Below, in pieces: positions 6,520 through 14,529 of a DNA stretch of 40,799 nt. Position 1 is the first letter of the stretch. The number at the start of each line of letters is the position of its first letter. The notes beneath the pieces are model-generated. The model made no database searches. It was not told the origin of the DNA and was given only the letters and a program-made list of their open reading frames with translations. This DNA is from Nocardioides sp. Root682 (GTDB lineage: Bacteria > Actinomycetota > Actinomycetes > Propionibacteriales > Nocardioidaceae): NCBI RefSeq assembly GCF_001427795.1, contig NZ_LMHJ01000001.1:5839-46637 (forward strand), written 5' to 3'. A program made the position numbers and the translations under genes.

Positions 6520-6561
6520 AAACTGCCTCTGATCTGCGTTTCCGCAGGTCAGAGGCAGTTT
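6520..6561. terminator. Long-stem, bidirectional intrinsic terminator
   Basis: A 19-base-pair stem (6520-6538 with 6543-6561, one G-T wobble) closes a TTTC tetraloop. On the rightward strand it is followed by a run of T, as expected for the response-regulator transcript. On the leftward strand it lies just past tRNA-Pro, where the T run formed by the stem end is shorter. It separates two convergent transcription units. Confidence 0.85.
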
Positions 6562-6566
6562 TTCGG

Positions 6567-6640
6567 TCGGGCTGACAGGATTTGAACCTGCGACCCCCTG
6601 ACCCCCAGTCAGGTGCGCTACCAAGCTGCGCTACAGCCCG
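6567..6640 (-). tRNA. tRNA-Pro (anticodon GGG)
   Basis: Read leftward, the 74 bases fold as a cloverleaf. The acceptor stem is CGGGCTG/CAGCCCG, the D-arm contains GCGCAGCTTGGTAGCGC, the anticodon stem is CCTGA/TCAGG with loop CTGGGGG giving anticodon GGG, and the T-arm is GTCGCAGGTTCAAATCCTGTC. The discriminator base is A, and CCA is not encoded. The anticodon and the overall sequence match proline tRNAs. Confidence 0.95.
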
Positions 6641-6717
6641 AACACTCCGTACGGGATCGCCGTTCGGAGCGTGGGAACCTTACCGCAGCCGCATCGTCGG
6701 CCCCGAATCGCCCTCCC

Positions 6718-9700
6718 TCAGCGGAAGTCGCGCGATGACTGGCGGGCCTGGAGGGCTGCCCCTGCCCCGGGCAGGACGGTGTCGATCGACTCGATCCGGT
6801 CGGCGATCAGGTTGGTGACGCCGTCCTCGCGTTCGAGGCGGCCGCGGATCACCACGGCGACCTTGTTGCGTGCTGCTTGCCGGTGCACCCGCATCACACC
6901 CGGAGAGCAGACCACGTTGAGCATCCCGGTCTCGTCCTCGAGGTTGAGGAAGGTGATTCCGCTGGCGGTGCCGGGGCGTTGGCGGTGGGTGATCAGCCCA
7001 GCCACGTGCACCCGTCGGCCGGCTTCAGCAGTGGGCAACTCCCCCACTGCCCTGATCCCGGCTGCGGTGAGGACCTCCCGGTAGTGCTGGATCGGGTGCA
7101 CGTCCGTGGAGATCCGGGTCGCCCACAGGTCCGCGAGGGTCACCTCCATCGGGCTCATTCCCGGCAGGGTCGGCGGCCCGGGCGCGGGCGTGCTCCCCGG
7201 CAGCTGGTCGTCGTTCTCGGCGTAGCCGGCCATCCACAGCGCCTGGCGGCGATCCAGCCCGAGGCCGTCGAAGGCACCAGCCGTGGCCAGCGCCTCGAGC
7301 TGGGCGGCAGTCAGCCCGGCCCGGCGAGAGAGGTCCAGCAGGTCGTCGTACGGCGCCTCCTCCCGCACCGCGACGATGCGTGCCGCGACCTCGCTCCCGA
7401 TCCCCTTCACGGCATCCAGTCCCAGCCGCACGGCCAGCCCGGCGTCGTACCGCAGCTCGTCCGTGCCACTCGGCTCGCAGGGCTCCATGCCGGCCTGGGC
7501 GCCGGACAGCGCGATGTCGGGGCGGCGTACCTCGACGCCGTGGCGGCGGGCATCGGCGACCAGCGACTGCGGCGAGTAGAAGCCCATCGGCTGGTTGCGG
7601 AGCAGTCCGGCGAGGAACACCGCGGGGTAGCGCAGCTTGAACCACGACGAGGCATAGACGAGCAGCGCGAAGCTGAGGGCGTGCGACTCGGCGAAGCCGA
7701 AGCCCGCAAACGACAGGATCTTCACGTAGATCCCGTCGGCGACGTCGCCGACGATGCCCTTGCGCTCCATACCGGCATAGAGGGTGTCCTTGACCCGTTC
7801 GATCCGCTCGACCCCGCGCTTGGAACCCATCGCACGGCGCAACAGGTCGGCGTCGTCGCGGGTGCAGTCGCCGAGGACGACCGCCATCTGCATCAGCTGC
7901 TCCTGGAAGAGGGGTACGCCGAGGGTGCGCTCCAGCACCGGAATCAGCAACGGGTGCTCGTAGGTCACCGGCTCGCGTCCGGTCTTGCGGCGGATGAAGG
8001 GATGGACGGCGCCGCCCTGGATCGGACCGGGCCGGATCAGCGCGATCTCGATCGCGAGGTCGTAGAAGGAGCGCGGCTTGAGCCGCGGGAGGGTGCCGAT
8101 CTGGGCGCGTGACTCGACCTGGAAGACACCGATCGAGTCGGCGCGACCGAGCATGTCGTAGACCTCCGGCTCCTCCTTCGGGATCGTCTCGAAGGTCCAA
8201 CGGGTGCCGAGGTGTTCCTCGACCAGGCGCATCATGTGGTCGAGCGCACCGAGCATCCCGAGGCCGAGCAGGTCGAACTTCACCAACCCCATCGACTCGC
8301 AGCCGTCCTTGTCCCACTGCAGCACGGTCCGGTTGGGCATCCGCGCCTTCTCGATCGGACACACCTCGCCGATCGGCCGTTCCGTCAGCACCATCCCGCC
8401 CGAGTGGATGCCGAGGTGTCGGGGCGCGCCCATCAGCTCCTCGGCGAGCGAGACCACCTGGGCTGGGATCCCGAGGCCCTTCTCGACCTCACTCCCCCAC
8501 CCGTCGATCGACTTCGACCAGGCGTCCTGCTGGCCCGCCGAGAAGCCGAGCGCCTTCGCGGCATCGCGCACCGCCATCCGCGGGCGGTAGCTGATGACGT
8601 TGCAGACCTGCGCGGCGTTGCGACGTCCGTAGGTCTCGTAGACCCACTGGATGACCTCCTCGCGCCGGTCGGAATCGAAGTCGACGTCGATGTCGGGCTC
8701 CTCCTCGCGGTGCTCGGAGATGAACCGCTCGAACGGGAGGTTGAAGAAGACCGAGTCGATCGCAGTGATCCCCAGCGCGTAGCAGACCGCCGAGCTCGCC
8801 GCCGATCCCCTGCCCTGGCAGAGGATCCGTTCGCGTCGGGCGAACGCGACGATGTCGTGGACGATGATGAAGTAGCCCGCGAAGTCCTTGCGGTTGATGA
8901 CGTCGAGCTCCTTCTCGATCCGCTCCCTGGCCGCCGCTGCGTGCGGCAGGTGTGCGTAGCGATTCGCGAACCCGCGCTCGGTCAGCTCCCGCAGCCACGT
9001 GCTCTGCGTGTGCCCCTCGGGAATCCCCTGCTTCGGCAGCCGTGGCGAAGCCTTGCGGAGGTCGAAGGCCAGTTCTTCAGCGAGTACGACGGAACGGTGC
9101 ACCGCATCCGGACGGTGGGCGAAGCGGCGGAGCATCTCCTCGCCGCTGCGCAGGTGGGCGCCACCGGAGAGGTCCAGCCAGCCGTCGAGCTCGGCGATGC
9201 TGCGCCTGGCCCGGACTGCCGCCATCGCCGCCGCCAGGCGCCGTTTCTCCGGGGTCGCGTGGTGCACGTTGCCGGTCGCCACGACCGGAATGCCGCGGTG
9301 GTCGGCGATCCGGGCGAGCAGGTCGTTGGTCTCGTCGGCGCCGGGATGATCGCTGACGATCAGCTCCATCACCACGTGGTCGCGCCCGAACCGGTCGACC
9401 AGGTCGTCGAGTGCGGCTGCCGCCAGGGTCGGCCCACCGGCGGCGAGCGCCTTCCTGACCGATCCCTTGCGACACCCGGTCAGGATCAACCAGTGGCCGC
9501 GGCCGCGTTCGGCGAGCTCGTCGAGATCATGCGCCGGGCTGCCCTTCTCCGGCGCACGGAGTCCTGCCTCGGTGATCGCACCGGAAAGTCGGTGGTAGCC
9601 CTCCACGCCGCGCGCGAGCACCAGCAGGTGACTGCCGGCCGGGTCGGGTACGCCGTTCTGCGTCGCGTGGATGCCGAGGGTGAGCTCGGCGCCGTACACG

Positions 9701-10023
9701 GTGGGGAGGGCGTAGTCCGTGCCCGCCTCCGCGAACAGCGGCGCACCGGCGAACCCGTCGTGGTCGGTGAGGGCCAGCCCGGACAGGCCCAGCCGGGTCG
9801 CCTCCTTGACCAGGTCACCGGGTGAGCTTGCCCCGTCCAGGAAGCTGAAGTGGCTGTGGCAGTGGAGCTCTGCGTACGGCGTCGCCTGCTCTGGTCGCGT
9901 GATCCGCTCGGGCTCCGCGCGCGGTTGCTTGCGCCGTGAGACCGGCGCTTCCATCGCCGGCGCACGGCCGGACAACCGGCGCTCGAGCTCGCTCCACGGG
10001 ACCGGTGGGTTGTTCCAGCCCAT
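6718..10023 (-). CDS. dnaE2: Error-prone DNA polymerase DnaE2 (ImuC)
   Basis: 1101 residues, C-family polymerase of the damage-induced translesion pathway. The N-terminal PHP domain shows HCHSHFSFLDGAS (histidines 54, 56, 58). The palm carries the acidic PDIDVDFDSDRR motif near residues 442-452. A helix-hairpin-helix region and a C-terminal OB fold follow. Length and the absence of a tau-binding tail fit DnaE2 rather than replicative DnaE1. It acts with ImuA and ImuB, encoded at 16485-18789. It starts nine bases after the DUF222/HNH stop and has no LexA box or clear ribosome site of its own. Its SOS control therefore probably comes from the box at 11387-11402. Confidence 0.95.
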   Translation of the reverse strand: MGWNNPPVPWSELERRLSGRAPAMEAPVSRRKQPRAEPERITRPEQATPYAELHCHSHFSFLDGASSPGDLVKEATRLGLSGLALTDHDGFAGAPLFAEAGTDYALPTVYGAELTLGIHATQNGVPDPAGSHLLVLARGVEGYHRLSGAITEAGLRAPEKGSPAHDLDELAERGRGHWLILTGCRKGSVRKALAAGGPTLAAAALDDLVDRFGRDHVVMELIVSDHPGADETNDLLARIADHRGIPVVATGNVHHATPEKRRLAAAMAAVRARRSIAELDGWLDLSGGAHLRSGEEMLRRFAHRPDAVHRSVVLAEELAFDLRKASPRLPKQGIPEGHTQSTWLRELTERGFANRYAHLPHAAAARERIEKELDVINRKDFAGYFIIVHDIVAFARRERILCQGRGSAASSAVCYALGITAIDSVFFNLPFERFISEHREEEPDIDVDFDSDRREEVIQWVYETYGRRNAAQVCNVISYRPRMAVRDAAKALGFSAGQQDAWSKSIDGWGSEVEKGLGIPAQVVSLAEELMGAPRHLGIHSGGMVLTERPIGEVCPIEKARMPNRTVLQWDKDGCESMGLVKFDLLGLGMLGALDHMMRLVEEHLGTRWTFETIPKEEPEVYDMLGRADSIGVFQVESRAQIGTLPRLKPRSFYDLAIEIALIRPGPIQGGAVHPFIRRKTGREPVTYEHPLLIPVLERTLGVPLFQEQLMQMAVVLGDCTRDDADLLRRAMGSKRGVERIERVKDTLYAGMERKGIVGDVADGIYVKILSFAGFGFAESHALSFALLVYASSWFKLRYPAVFLAGLLRNQPMGFYSPQSLVADARRHGVEVRRPDIALSGAQAGMEPCEPSGTDELRYDAGLAVRLGLDAVKGIGSEVAARIVAVREEAPYDDLLDLSRRAGLTAAQLEALATAGAFDGLGLDRRQALWMAGYAENDDQLPGSTPAPGPPTLPGMSPMEVTLADLWATRISTDVHPIQHYREVLTAAGIRAVGELPTAEAGRRVHVAGLITHRQRPGTASGITFLNLEDETGMLNVVCSPGVMRVHRQAARNKVAVVIRGRLEREDGVTNLIADRIESIDTVLPGAGAALQARQSSRDFR

Positions 10024-10032
10024 GACGTGTCG

Positions 10033-11373
10033 TCAGGCCACGAGTCCGTAGCGGCCGGGGCCGATCTGGACGTAGCGGGGTTCGCGCCAACCGGGCGGGG
10101 CCGGTGCGGTCGAGGTGTAACGGTGGCCGGTCGGGGTGATGGTCTCGACCTGATGTCGCTCCTGCCGGTCAGAGACGACGTGTTGTTGCCAGCCAGGTGC
10201 TTGTTTGGCGTGGTTGCAGGCCTCACACAGGCCTTGACCGTTGTCGGTCGAGGTCTCACCACCCTGATCGGCGGGGTGGATGTGGTCGTTGTGCCGGATC
10301 GGGGCATCGCAAAACGGAGTGGCACAGATCCCGCCACCACGCGCCGCGAGGAACTCGGCCATCGCCCGCGAGTGCAGGCGCTGCTTGCTGCTCATCGACA
10401 CCAACCGCCCCAGACGATTGCGGTACAGGCACCGGAACCACGCAATGACATCAGAGTCAGCGACACCTGCGATCAGGTTCCGCGCGACCTCGGCCGGAAT
10501 CACCTCACCAGCGACACCATCAGCCGAGACCTCCGCCGGGCCATGGCCACCAGCCATCGACTCGTCCGACACCACGACGTTCACGGTGACCGGCACCGCC
10601 GGCGCCGTCTTGGGAGTCCCCGTGTCCGCCACCCCGGTGAGCCGGGCCAACAGCAGGTCCGACATCAACTGACCCAACGACCGCGGATCACCCGCGGCCC
10701 GTGCCGCCTCAGCATCCTTGCGCAACGACGCATAGGCCGACACCGCCTGCGCGACCGGCATCAGACCACTCAGGTACGCCATCGTGTCCGGCGCCGGACG
10801 CACCGTGACGTTGCGGTCCGCCTCCGCCCGCCGCGCCCGTCGTACAACAGCGGCGGGATCGAGCTCGGCCACCATCCGCTTGACCCTGCCGATCAGCTCA
10901 CGGGTCCCGACACCCTCCAGCCCGGCAGGATCAGCGCAGATCTCCTCGTCGACGAACATCCGGTGCTCGACCACCAGACAGGCCGTCTCCCGAGCAAGCA
11001 ACGTCGCCCGGAACTCACTCAGGCTGCCGTCGCGGAGCCGAGCCAGGGTGTGCGGCATCTCGGTGCGCAACACCTTCGCCAGACCCAGAAGCACCTGCCC
11101 CCGGTGCGGCGACTCGCGGCGCGCCAACCCGATCTCCGCAGCCACCCCACGCCCCTGACGAGCCGCCGGCACCCCAGCCGCTGCCTGGGCCGAACGCCGC
11201 TTCGCGTCGTACGCCACCGCCGCATCCGCCTGCACCGCACACGCAGCCGACTTCAGATCCTCAAGCGAGGCGATCAGGTCGATCTGACCTTCAGCGCCCT
11301 CCGGCAAGGCGCCGTCAGCAAGCAGCGCGCAGAATGCCTGCACCTGCTCAGCAGTGACGGGGACGGCTTCCAT
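10033..11373 (-). CDS. DUF222/HNH endonuclease, first gene of the dnaE2 operon
   Basis: 446 residues. The N-terminal part is an alanine-rich helical DUF222 (13E12-type) domain. The C-terminal HNH nuclease motif at about 350-391 has C-x4-C, then NDHIHP, then LCEACNHAK, with the metal-binding and catalytic residues intact. Such genes are abundant in actinobacteria and often repeated, and their role is unclear. It starts at an ATG six bases after a TAAACT -10 element, so its mRNA is probably leaderless. A perfect LexA box abuts that -10 element. Nine bases separate it from dnaE2, so the nuclease should be made together with the polymerase during the SOS response. Confidence 0.92.
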   Translation of the reverse strand: MEAVPVTAEQVQAFCALLADGALPEGAEGQIDLIASLEDLKSAACAVQADAAVAYDAKRRSAQAAAGVPAARQGRGVAAEIGLARRESPHRGQVLLGLAKVLRTEMPHTLARLRDGSLSEFRATLLARETACLVVEHRMFVDEEICADPAGLEGVGTRELIGRVKRMVAELDPAAVVRRARRAEADRNVTVRPAPDTMAYLSGLMPVAQAVSAYASLRKDAEAARAAGDPRSLGQLMSDLLLARLTGVADTGTPKTAPAVPVTVNVVVSDESMAGGHGPAEVSADGVAGEVIPAEVARNLIAGVADSDVIAWFRCLYRNRLGRLVSMSSKQRLHSRAMAEFLAARGGGICATPFCDAPIRHNDHIHPADQGGETSTDNGQGLCEACNHAKQAPGWQQHVVSDRQERHQVETITPTGHRYTSTAPAPPGWREPRYVQIGPGRYGLVA

Positions 11374-11379
11374 GGACCG

Positions 11380-11385
11380 AGTTTA
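11380..11385 (-). promoter_or_regulatory. -10 element of the HNH-dnaE2 operon (leaderless)
   Basis: Read leftward, TAAACT is followed by six bases and then the ATG of the HNH gene, so transcription should start at or next to the start codon. The LexA box at 11387-11402 lies one base upstream of this element, where bound LexA would block RNA polymerase. Confidence 0.6.
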
Positions 11386-11715
11386 CTCGAACAGTTGTTC
11401 GAACGCAAGGACGTCGCGGCCCACTACGCATCGGTTGACCACTTCGTCAATCGCATCCCTCGTGATCGATCGACGCGCCAGGCGTCGGAGCACAACCCGC
11501 CTCACCAAGACCTTTGCCACTCCCATCCAGGCGTCCAGCACGATGGGGCGAAACTCGATCGGGAGCTCATCGAAGATCTCGACCAACAGACATACCTCGT
11601 CAGTCAGCTGACGCAATTTGTCTTCCACAAGACGTCGGAACTGTCGATTTCCATCGCCACCCGGACAGCCGAATACGAGCGGTGGAATCAGGTTGCGTTC
11701 TCTGGGCTCCAACAT
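11383..11715 (-). CDS. Hypothetical protein upstream of the SOS operon
   Basis: 110 residues, not recognised. The protein is helical-looking with a basic stretch (VLVRRVVLRRLARR) and ends FEQLFE. Two facts favour a real gene: the ATG at 11715 lies seven bases after a TAGCGT -10 element, the leaderless pattern seen at several neighbours, and the reading frame is open leftward over the whole stretch. Against it, codon third positions are less GC-rich than in the genes around it, and its last codons overlap the LexA box and the -10 element of the next operon. Longer starts up to 11790 are possible. Confidence 0.4.
   Translation of the reverse strand: MLEPRERNLIPPLVFGCPGGDGNRQFRRLVEDKLRQLTDEVCLLVEIFDELPIEFRPIVLDAWMGVAKVLVRRVVLRRLARRSITRDAIDEVVNRCVVGRDVLAFEQLFE
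11387..11402. promoter_or_regulatory. LexA (SOS) box of the HNH-dnaE2 operon
   Basis: TCGAACAGTTGTTCGA is a perfect match to the actinobacterial LexA operator TCGAAC-N4-GTTCGA. It lies 14 bases upstream of the HNH start, between the expected -35 and -10 positions. The matching site before imuA supports its use. Confidence 0.93.
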
Positions 11716-11768
11716 GTCGACGACGCTACGAACGCACCCAGACAACGGGAGGTGCCACGACGAACCAC

Positions 11769-11814
11769 TGTGGACAACGGCGTGGACCACGTGACCTGTG
11801 GACTACCAGTGGAC
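11769..11814. repeat. Four direct GTGGAC repeats, DnaA-box-like
   Basis: GTGGAC occurs at 11770, 11782, 11798 and 11809 in one orientation. The first copy extends to TGTGGACAA, the complement of TTGTCCACA, a typical actinobacterial DnaA box; the others differ by one or more bases. They lie between the DUF2200 gene and the hypothetical gene. Spacing is irregular (12, 16 and 11 bases). The link to DnaA is inference. Confidence 0.35.
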
Positions 11815-11821
11815 ATTCGTT

Positions 11822-12163
11822 TCACCCCCGCAGGACCTTCTCCATCGCCTTCCCCTTGGCCAGCTCGTCGACCAGCTTGTCCAGGTAGCGGATCTTCTGC
11901 ATCAAGGGGTCCTCGATCTCCTGGACCTTGATCCCGCACACCACACCGGTGATCAACGAGGCAGCAGGGTTCAGTCGAGCGGCAGCAAAGAAGTCCTCGA
12001 AAGTCGTCTCAGCAGCCAGGTGCGCCTTCAGCGCTGCCTCGTCGAAACCGGTCAGCCACTCGATCACCTGGTGCAGCTCGTCGACGGTGCGGCCCTTCTT
12101 CTCCACCTTGGCCACGTAGTGCGGGTAGACCGACGCGAAGCTGACGGTGAAGATCCTGTGCAT
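11822..12163 (-). CDS. DUF2200 family protein
   Basis: 113 residues, recognised as DUF2200 from [16 protein letters not shown] at the start, the [16 protein letters not shown] stretch, [20 protein letters not shown] in the middle, and the [21 protein letters not shown] helix. The family is widespread in bacteria, with no firm function. The ATG at 12163 lies seven bases after a TAGCCT -10 element, so the mRNA is probably leaderless; no ribosome site is present. It is divergent from serA, whose own leaderless promoter lies within 50 bases. Confidence 0.88.
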   Translation of the reverse strand: MHRIFTVSFASVYPHYVAKVEKKGRTVDELHQVIEWLTGFDEAALKAHLAAETTFEDFFAAARLNPAASLITGVVCGIKVQEIEDPLMQKIRYLDKLVDELAKGKAMEKVLRG

Positions 12164-12170
12164 CCACAGG

Positions 12171-12176
12171 AGGCTA
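12171..12176 (-). promoter_or_regulatory. -10 element of the DUF2200 gene (leaderless)
   Basis: Read leftward, TAGCCT is followed by seven bases (CCTGTGG) and the ATG. This spacing puts the transcription start at the start codon. Confidence 0.5.
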
Positions 12177-12205
12177 GCGCTTCGCGTCCGGGCACCTCGG
12201 CGCCG

Positions 12206-12211
12206 TACGGT
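12206..12211 (+). promoter_or_regulatory. -10 element of serA (leaderless)
   Basis: TACGGT is followed by seven bases (GTGCACC) and the GTG start of serA. There is no ribosome site, consistent with a leaderless transcript. This supports the GTG at 12219 as the true start. Confidence 0.55.
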
Positions 12212-12218
12212 GTGCACC

Positions 12219-13412
12219 GTGAAGGCTCTGCTGCTCGAAAACATCCACCCCGCCGCCGTCGAGGTCCTCGAGGGCCGCGGCTACCAGGTGGAGGTGCAGT
12301 CCGGGGCGATGTCGGAGGACGAGCTCCTCGCCGCGCTCGTCGACGTCGACCTGCTGGGCATCCGCTCCAACACGACCATCACCACCCGGGTCCTGCGCGA
12401 AGCCCAGGGCCTCAAGGCCATCGGCTGCTTCTGCATCGGCACCTCCCAGGTCGACCTCGTCACGGCAGCCGAGCTCGGCATCGGCGTGTTCAACGCGCCG
12501 TACTCCAACACGCGCAGCGTCGTGGAGCTGGTGATCGGCGAGATCATCGCCCTCGCCCGTCGCCTGCCGGAGAAGATCCAGCGGATGCACGACGGCGAGT
12601 GGGACAAGTCGGCCCGCGGCAGTCACGAGGTCCGTGGCCGCACGATCGGCATCGTCGGGTACGGCAACATCGGCACCCAGCTCTCGACGGTGGCCGAAGC
12701 GCTCGGGATGAGCGTGGTCTTCTACGACAACGCCGACCGCCCGGCCCACGGCAATGCCCGCCGGGTCCGGACCCTGACCGAGCTGCTCCAGGTCGCCGAC
12801 GTCGTCAGCCTCCACGTCGACGGGAGGCCGGGCAACGCCGGCTTCTTCGGCGCCGCCGAGTTCGCCGCCATGAAGCCGCGGGCCCTGTTCATCAATGCCT
12901 CGCGCGGCATGGTGGTGGACTACGACGCCCTGCGTGACCGGCTCGAGTCGGGCGACATCGCGGGCGCGGCCGTCGACGTCTTCCCCACCGAGCCGAAGGC
13001 CCAGGGCGACCCGTTCGACTCCGTGCTGCGTGGCCTCGACAACGTGATCCTGACGCCCCACATCGGTGGCTCCACCCAGGAGGCCCAGGAGGAGATCGGC
13101 TGGTTCGTCGCCGAGAAGCTCACCAAGTTCGCGCTGGAGGGGAGCACCGCACTGTCGGTCAACCTGCCCCCGGTGCAGCCCCCGGCCCTCACTGCCGGCC
13201 ACCGCCTCGGCTTCCTGCACCACAACGTCGCGGGCGTCCTGGCCGAGCTGAACGCCGCCTTCGCCGATGCTGGCGACAACGTCATCGACCAGCACCTCTC
13301 CACCAGGGACCACCTCGGGTACGTCGTCAGCGACACGTCGGAGCCGCTGTCGGCCGAGACGCTGGAGATCCTGAGCCGCTCCGGGCACTGTGTCTGGGCG
13401 CGTACCTGGTAG
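12219..13412 (+). CDS. serA: D-3-phosphoglycerate dehydrogenase (E. coli-type)
   Basis: 397 residues. It catalyses the first step of serine synthesis, oxidation of 3-phosphoglycerate to phosphohydroxypyruvate with NAD. Recognisable segments are [14 protein letters not shown] and [18 protein letters not shown], both typical of E. coli SerA, then the Rossmann motif [11 protein letters not shown], the substrate-binding [11 protein letters not shown] and the catalytic histidine in [11 protein letters not shown]-terminal ACT-like regulatory domain (about 325-397) follows, normally the site of serine inhibition. The length is close to the 410 residues of E. coli SerA. An upstream ATG at 12147 would add 24 unrelated residues; the GTG at 12219 with its leaderless -10 fits better. 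Confidence 0.92.
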   Translation: MKALLLENIHPAAVEVLEGRGYQVEVQSGAMSEDELLAALVDVDLLGIRSNTTITTRVLREAQGLKAIGCFCIGTSQVDLVTAAELGIGVFNAPYSNTRSVVELVIGEIIALARRLPEKIQRMHDGEWDKSARGSHEVRGRTIGIVGYGNIGTQLSTVAEALGMSVVFYDNADRPAHGNARRVRTLTELLQVADVVSLHVDGRPGNAGFFGAAEFAAMKPRALFINASRGMVVDYDALRDRLESGDIAGAAVDVFPTEPKAQGDPFDSVLRGLDNVILTPHIGGSTQEAQEEIGWFVAEKLTKFALEGSTALSVNLPPVQPPALTAGHRLGFLHHNVAGVLAELNAAFADAGDNVIDQHLSTRDHLGYVVSDTSEPLSAETLEILSRSGHCVWARTW

Positions 13413-13422
13413 CTCCGGCGAC

Positions 13423-13779
13423 CTAGTCGATGCCCGCGGCCCGATCCAGCTCCTGCAGGAGCTCGTGGGCTGCGATCTCGACCTGCTTGTGGCGCCATTC
13501 GGAGGCGCGGTAGACGCAGGCGATCAGCCCGGAACGATGGATCCGGCGGAGGTCGCCGTACACGAAGGCGTGGCGCGCCTTGGTCTCGTCGTTCGCGCCC
13601 ACGGTCAGGCCGAGGTGCCAGGCGGCGTACTCGTCCCACGAGTGGCGCTCGAGGAAGGCATTCTCGTCGTCCGCGGAGGGCTGCACCTCACCCCAGTCGC
13701 TGTCCAGGACGTACTGCCGGGCAGCGATCATGGCGCGGGCCTTGTCGACCGCTGCATCGTTCACTTCGTAACGAGCCAT
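13423..13779 (-). CDS. Conserved actinobacterial hypothetical protein
   Basis: 118 residues, soluble. I recall close relatives in many actinobacteria that share the RQYVLDSDWGEVQP, HSWDEYAAWHLGLT and GLIACVYRASEWRH segments, but none has a function known to me. The tryptophan-rich, acidic first half and the helical C-terminus suggest a compact globular protein. The ATG at 13779 is preceded by a GGAGG ribosome site, which rules out longer starts. It converges on serA 10 bases away and follows the GyrI-like gene by 19 bases on the same strand, possibly as one transcript. Confidence 0.85.
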   Translation of the reverse strand: MARYEVNDAAVDKARAMIAARQYVLDSDWGEVQPSADDENAFLERHSWDEYAAWHLGLTVGANDETKARHAFVYGDLRRIHRSGLIACVYRASEWRHKQVEIAAHELLQELDRAAGID

Positions 13780-13798
13780 GCCCTCCAGCGTGGCACAT

Positions 13799-14407
13799 CT
13801 ACGTGACAGGCTGCCGGAGGATCGTTCGCAACTTCGCTGGCTCCACCCGCCGCGGATCACTGAGATAGATCTCGTGGTGCTTGCCCGTCATCGCGAACCC
13901 GGCCGCAGGAATGAAGTCGTCATGCATCGCGGCAAGGACAGGAGCCTCGTCGTCGTACGACCCGACATGGAGGGTCTGCACACACGTTCCCTCGTGCAAG
14001 GTCTCCAGTCGCACCTTGTCCAGAGCGGGCGGGCTGCCCTTGCGACGAACCTCTGCGACTGCGGCCTCGAAGTGCTCGCCGGTGATCCAGTCGGGCGTCA
14101 GGATCATCGCGATCCAGTCCCACTGCGACTTGTCCCGCACCGAGGTGAACGACGCCATGTCCTCGGCCCACCACAACGCCTCGAGCGGCATCACGACGTA
14201 GTCCCTGCCGAGCTGCACCTTGCTGGCGAACTTGAGCTTGTAGGCCACCGGATACAGGGCAGCGATCGCGTCGGCGTACTCCTGTGCAGTGTTCGGGTCA
14301 CCGTGGCCGTCCACCATCAGGTACTGCTGCACCGGGACGTCGACGACGCGGAACTCTCCTGCGCGCGCCCGGTAGGAGTCGAGCTCCCGCTTCAGGTCGA
14401 GCTTCAT
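13799..14407 (-). CDS. GyrI-like small-molecule-binding protein
   Basis: 202 residues. It opens MKLDLKRELDSYRA and then FRVVDVPVQQYLMVDGHGDPN, the pattern of stand-alone GyrI-like proteins, whose fold binds or hydrolyses small hydrophobic molecules. The acidic and aromatic residues in ALWWAED and WDWIAMILTPDWI probably line the pocket. No DNA-binding domain is present, so it is not a MarR/AraC-type regulator. I chose the ATG at 14407, preceded by a G-rich stretch; an ATG at 14428 would add seven residues. It is divergent from the AAA gene. Confidence 0.8.
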   Translation of the reverse strand: MKLDLKRELDSYRARAGEFRVVDVPVQQYLMVDGHGDPNTAQEYADAIAALYPVAYKLKFASKVQLGRDYVVMPLEALWWAEDMASFTSVRDKSQWDWIAMILTPDWITGEHFEAAVAEVRRKGSPPALDKVRLETLHEGTCVQTLHVGSYDDEAPVLAAMHDDFIPAAGFAMTGKHHEIYLSDPRRVEPAKLRTILRQPVT

Positions 14408-14529
14408 GTCGGACCCCCGGATAACCATTGGCACGTGACGGCGCCTCGGACGCACACTAGCCAACTGTGCCGCGACGACCCGGCCGCGCACGACAACCGT
14501 CCCGACGCACTCACAAAAGGTGGTGACAC

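Noticed and set aside
430..6566. Genomic island between nuoA and tRNA-Pro
   Set aside because: The region looks somewhat less GC-rich, but lines counted by eye (about 60-67%) overlap with those in core genes (60-72%). I saw no integrase and no copy of the tRNA end as an attachment site. Not claimed without a computed profile.
6877..9825. Rightward open frames opposite dnaE2 (411 and 537 residues)
   Set aside because: Both mirror the DnaE2 coding sequence and have no recognisable domains.
10027..11931. Rightward open frame (634 residues) opposite the HNH gene
   Set aside because: It is antisense to a gene with intact HNH motifs and its composition is that of a shadow frame.
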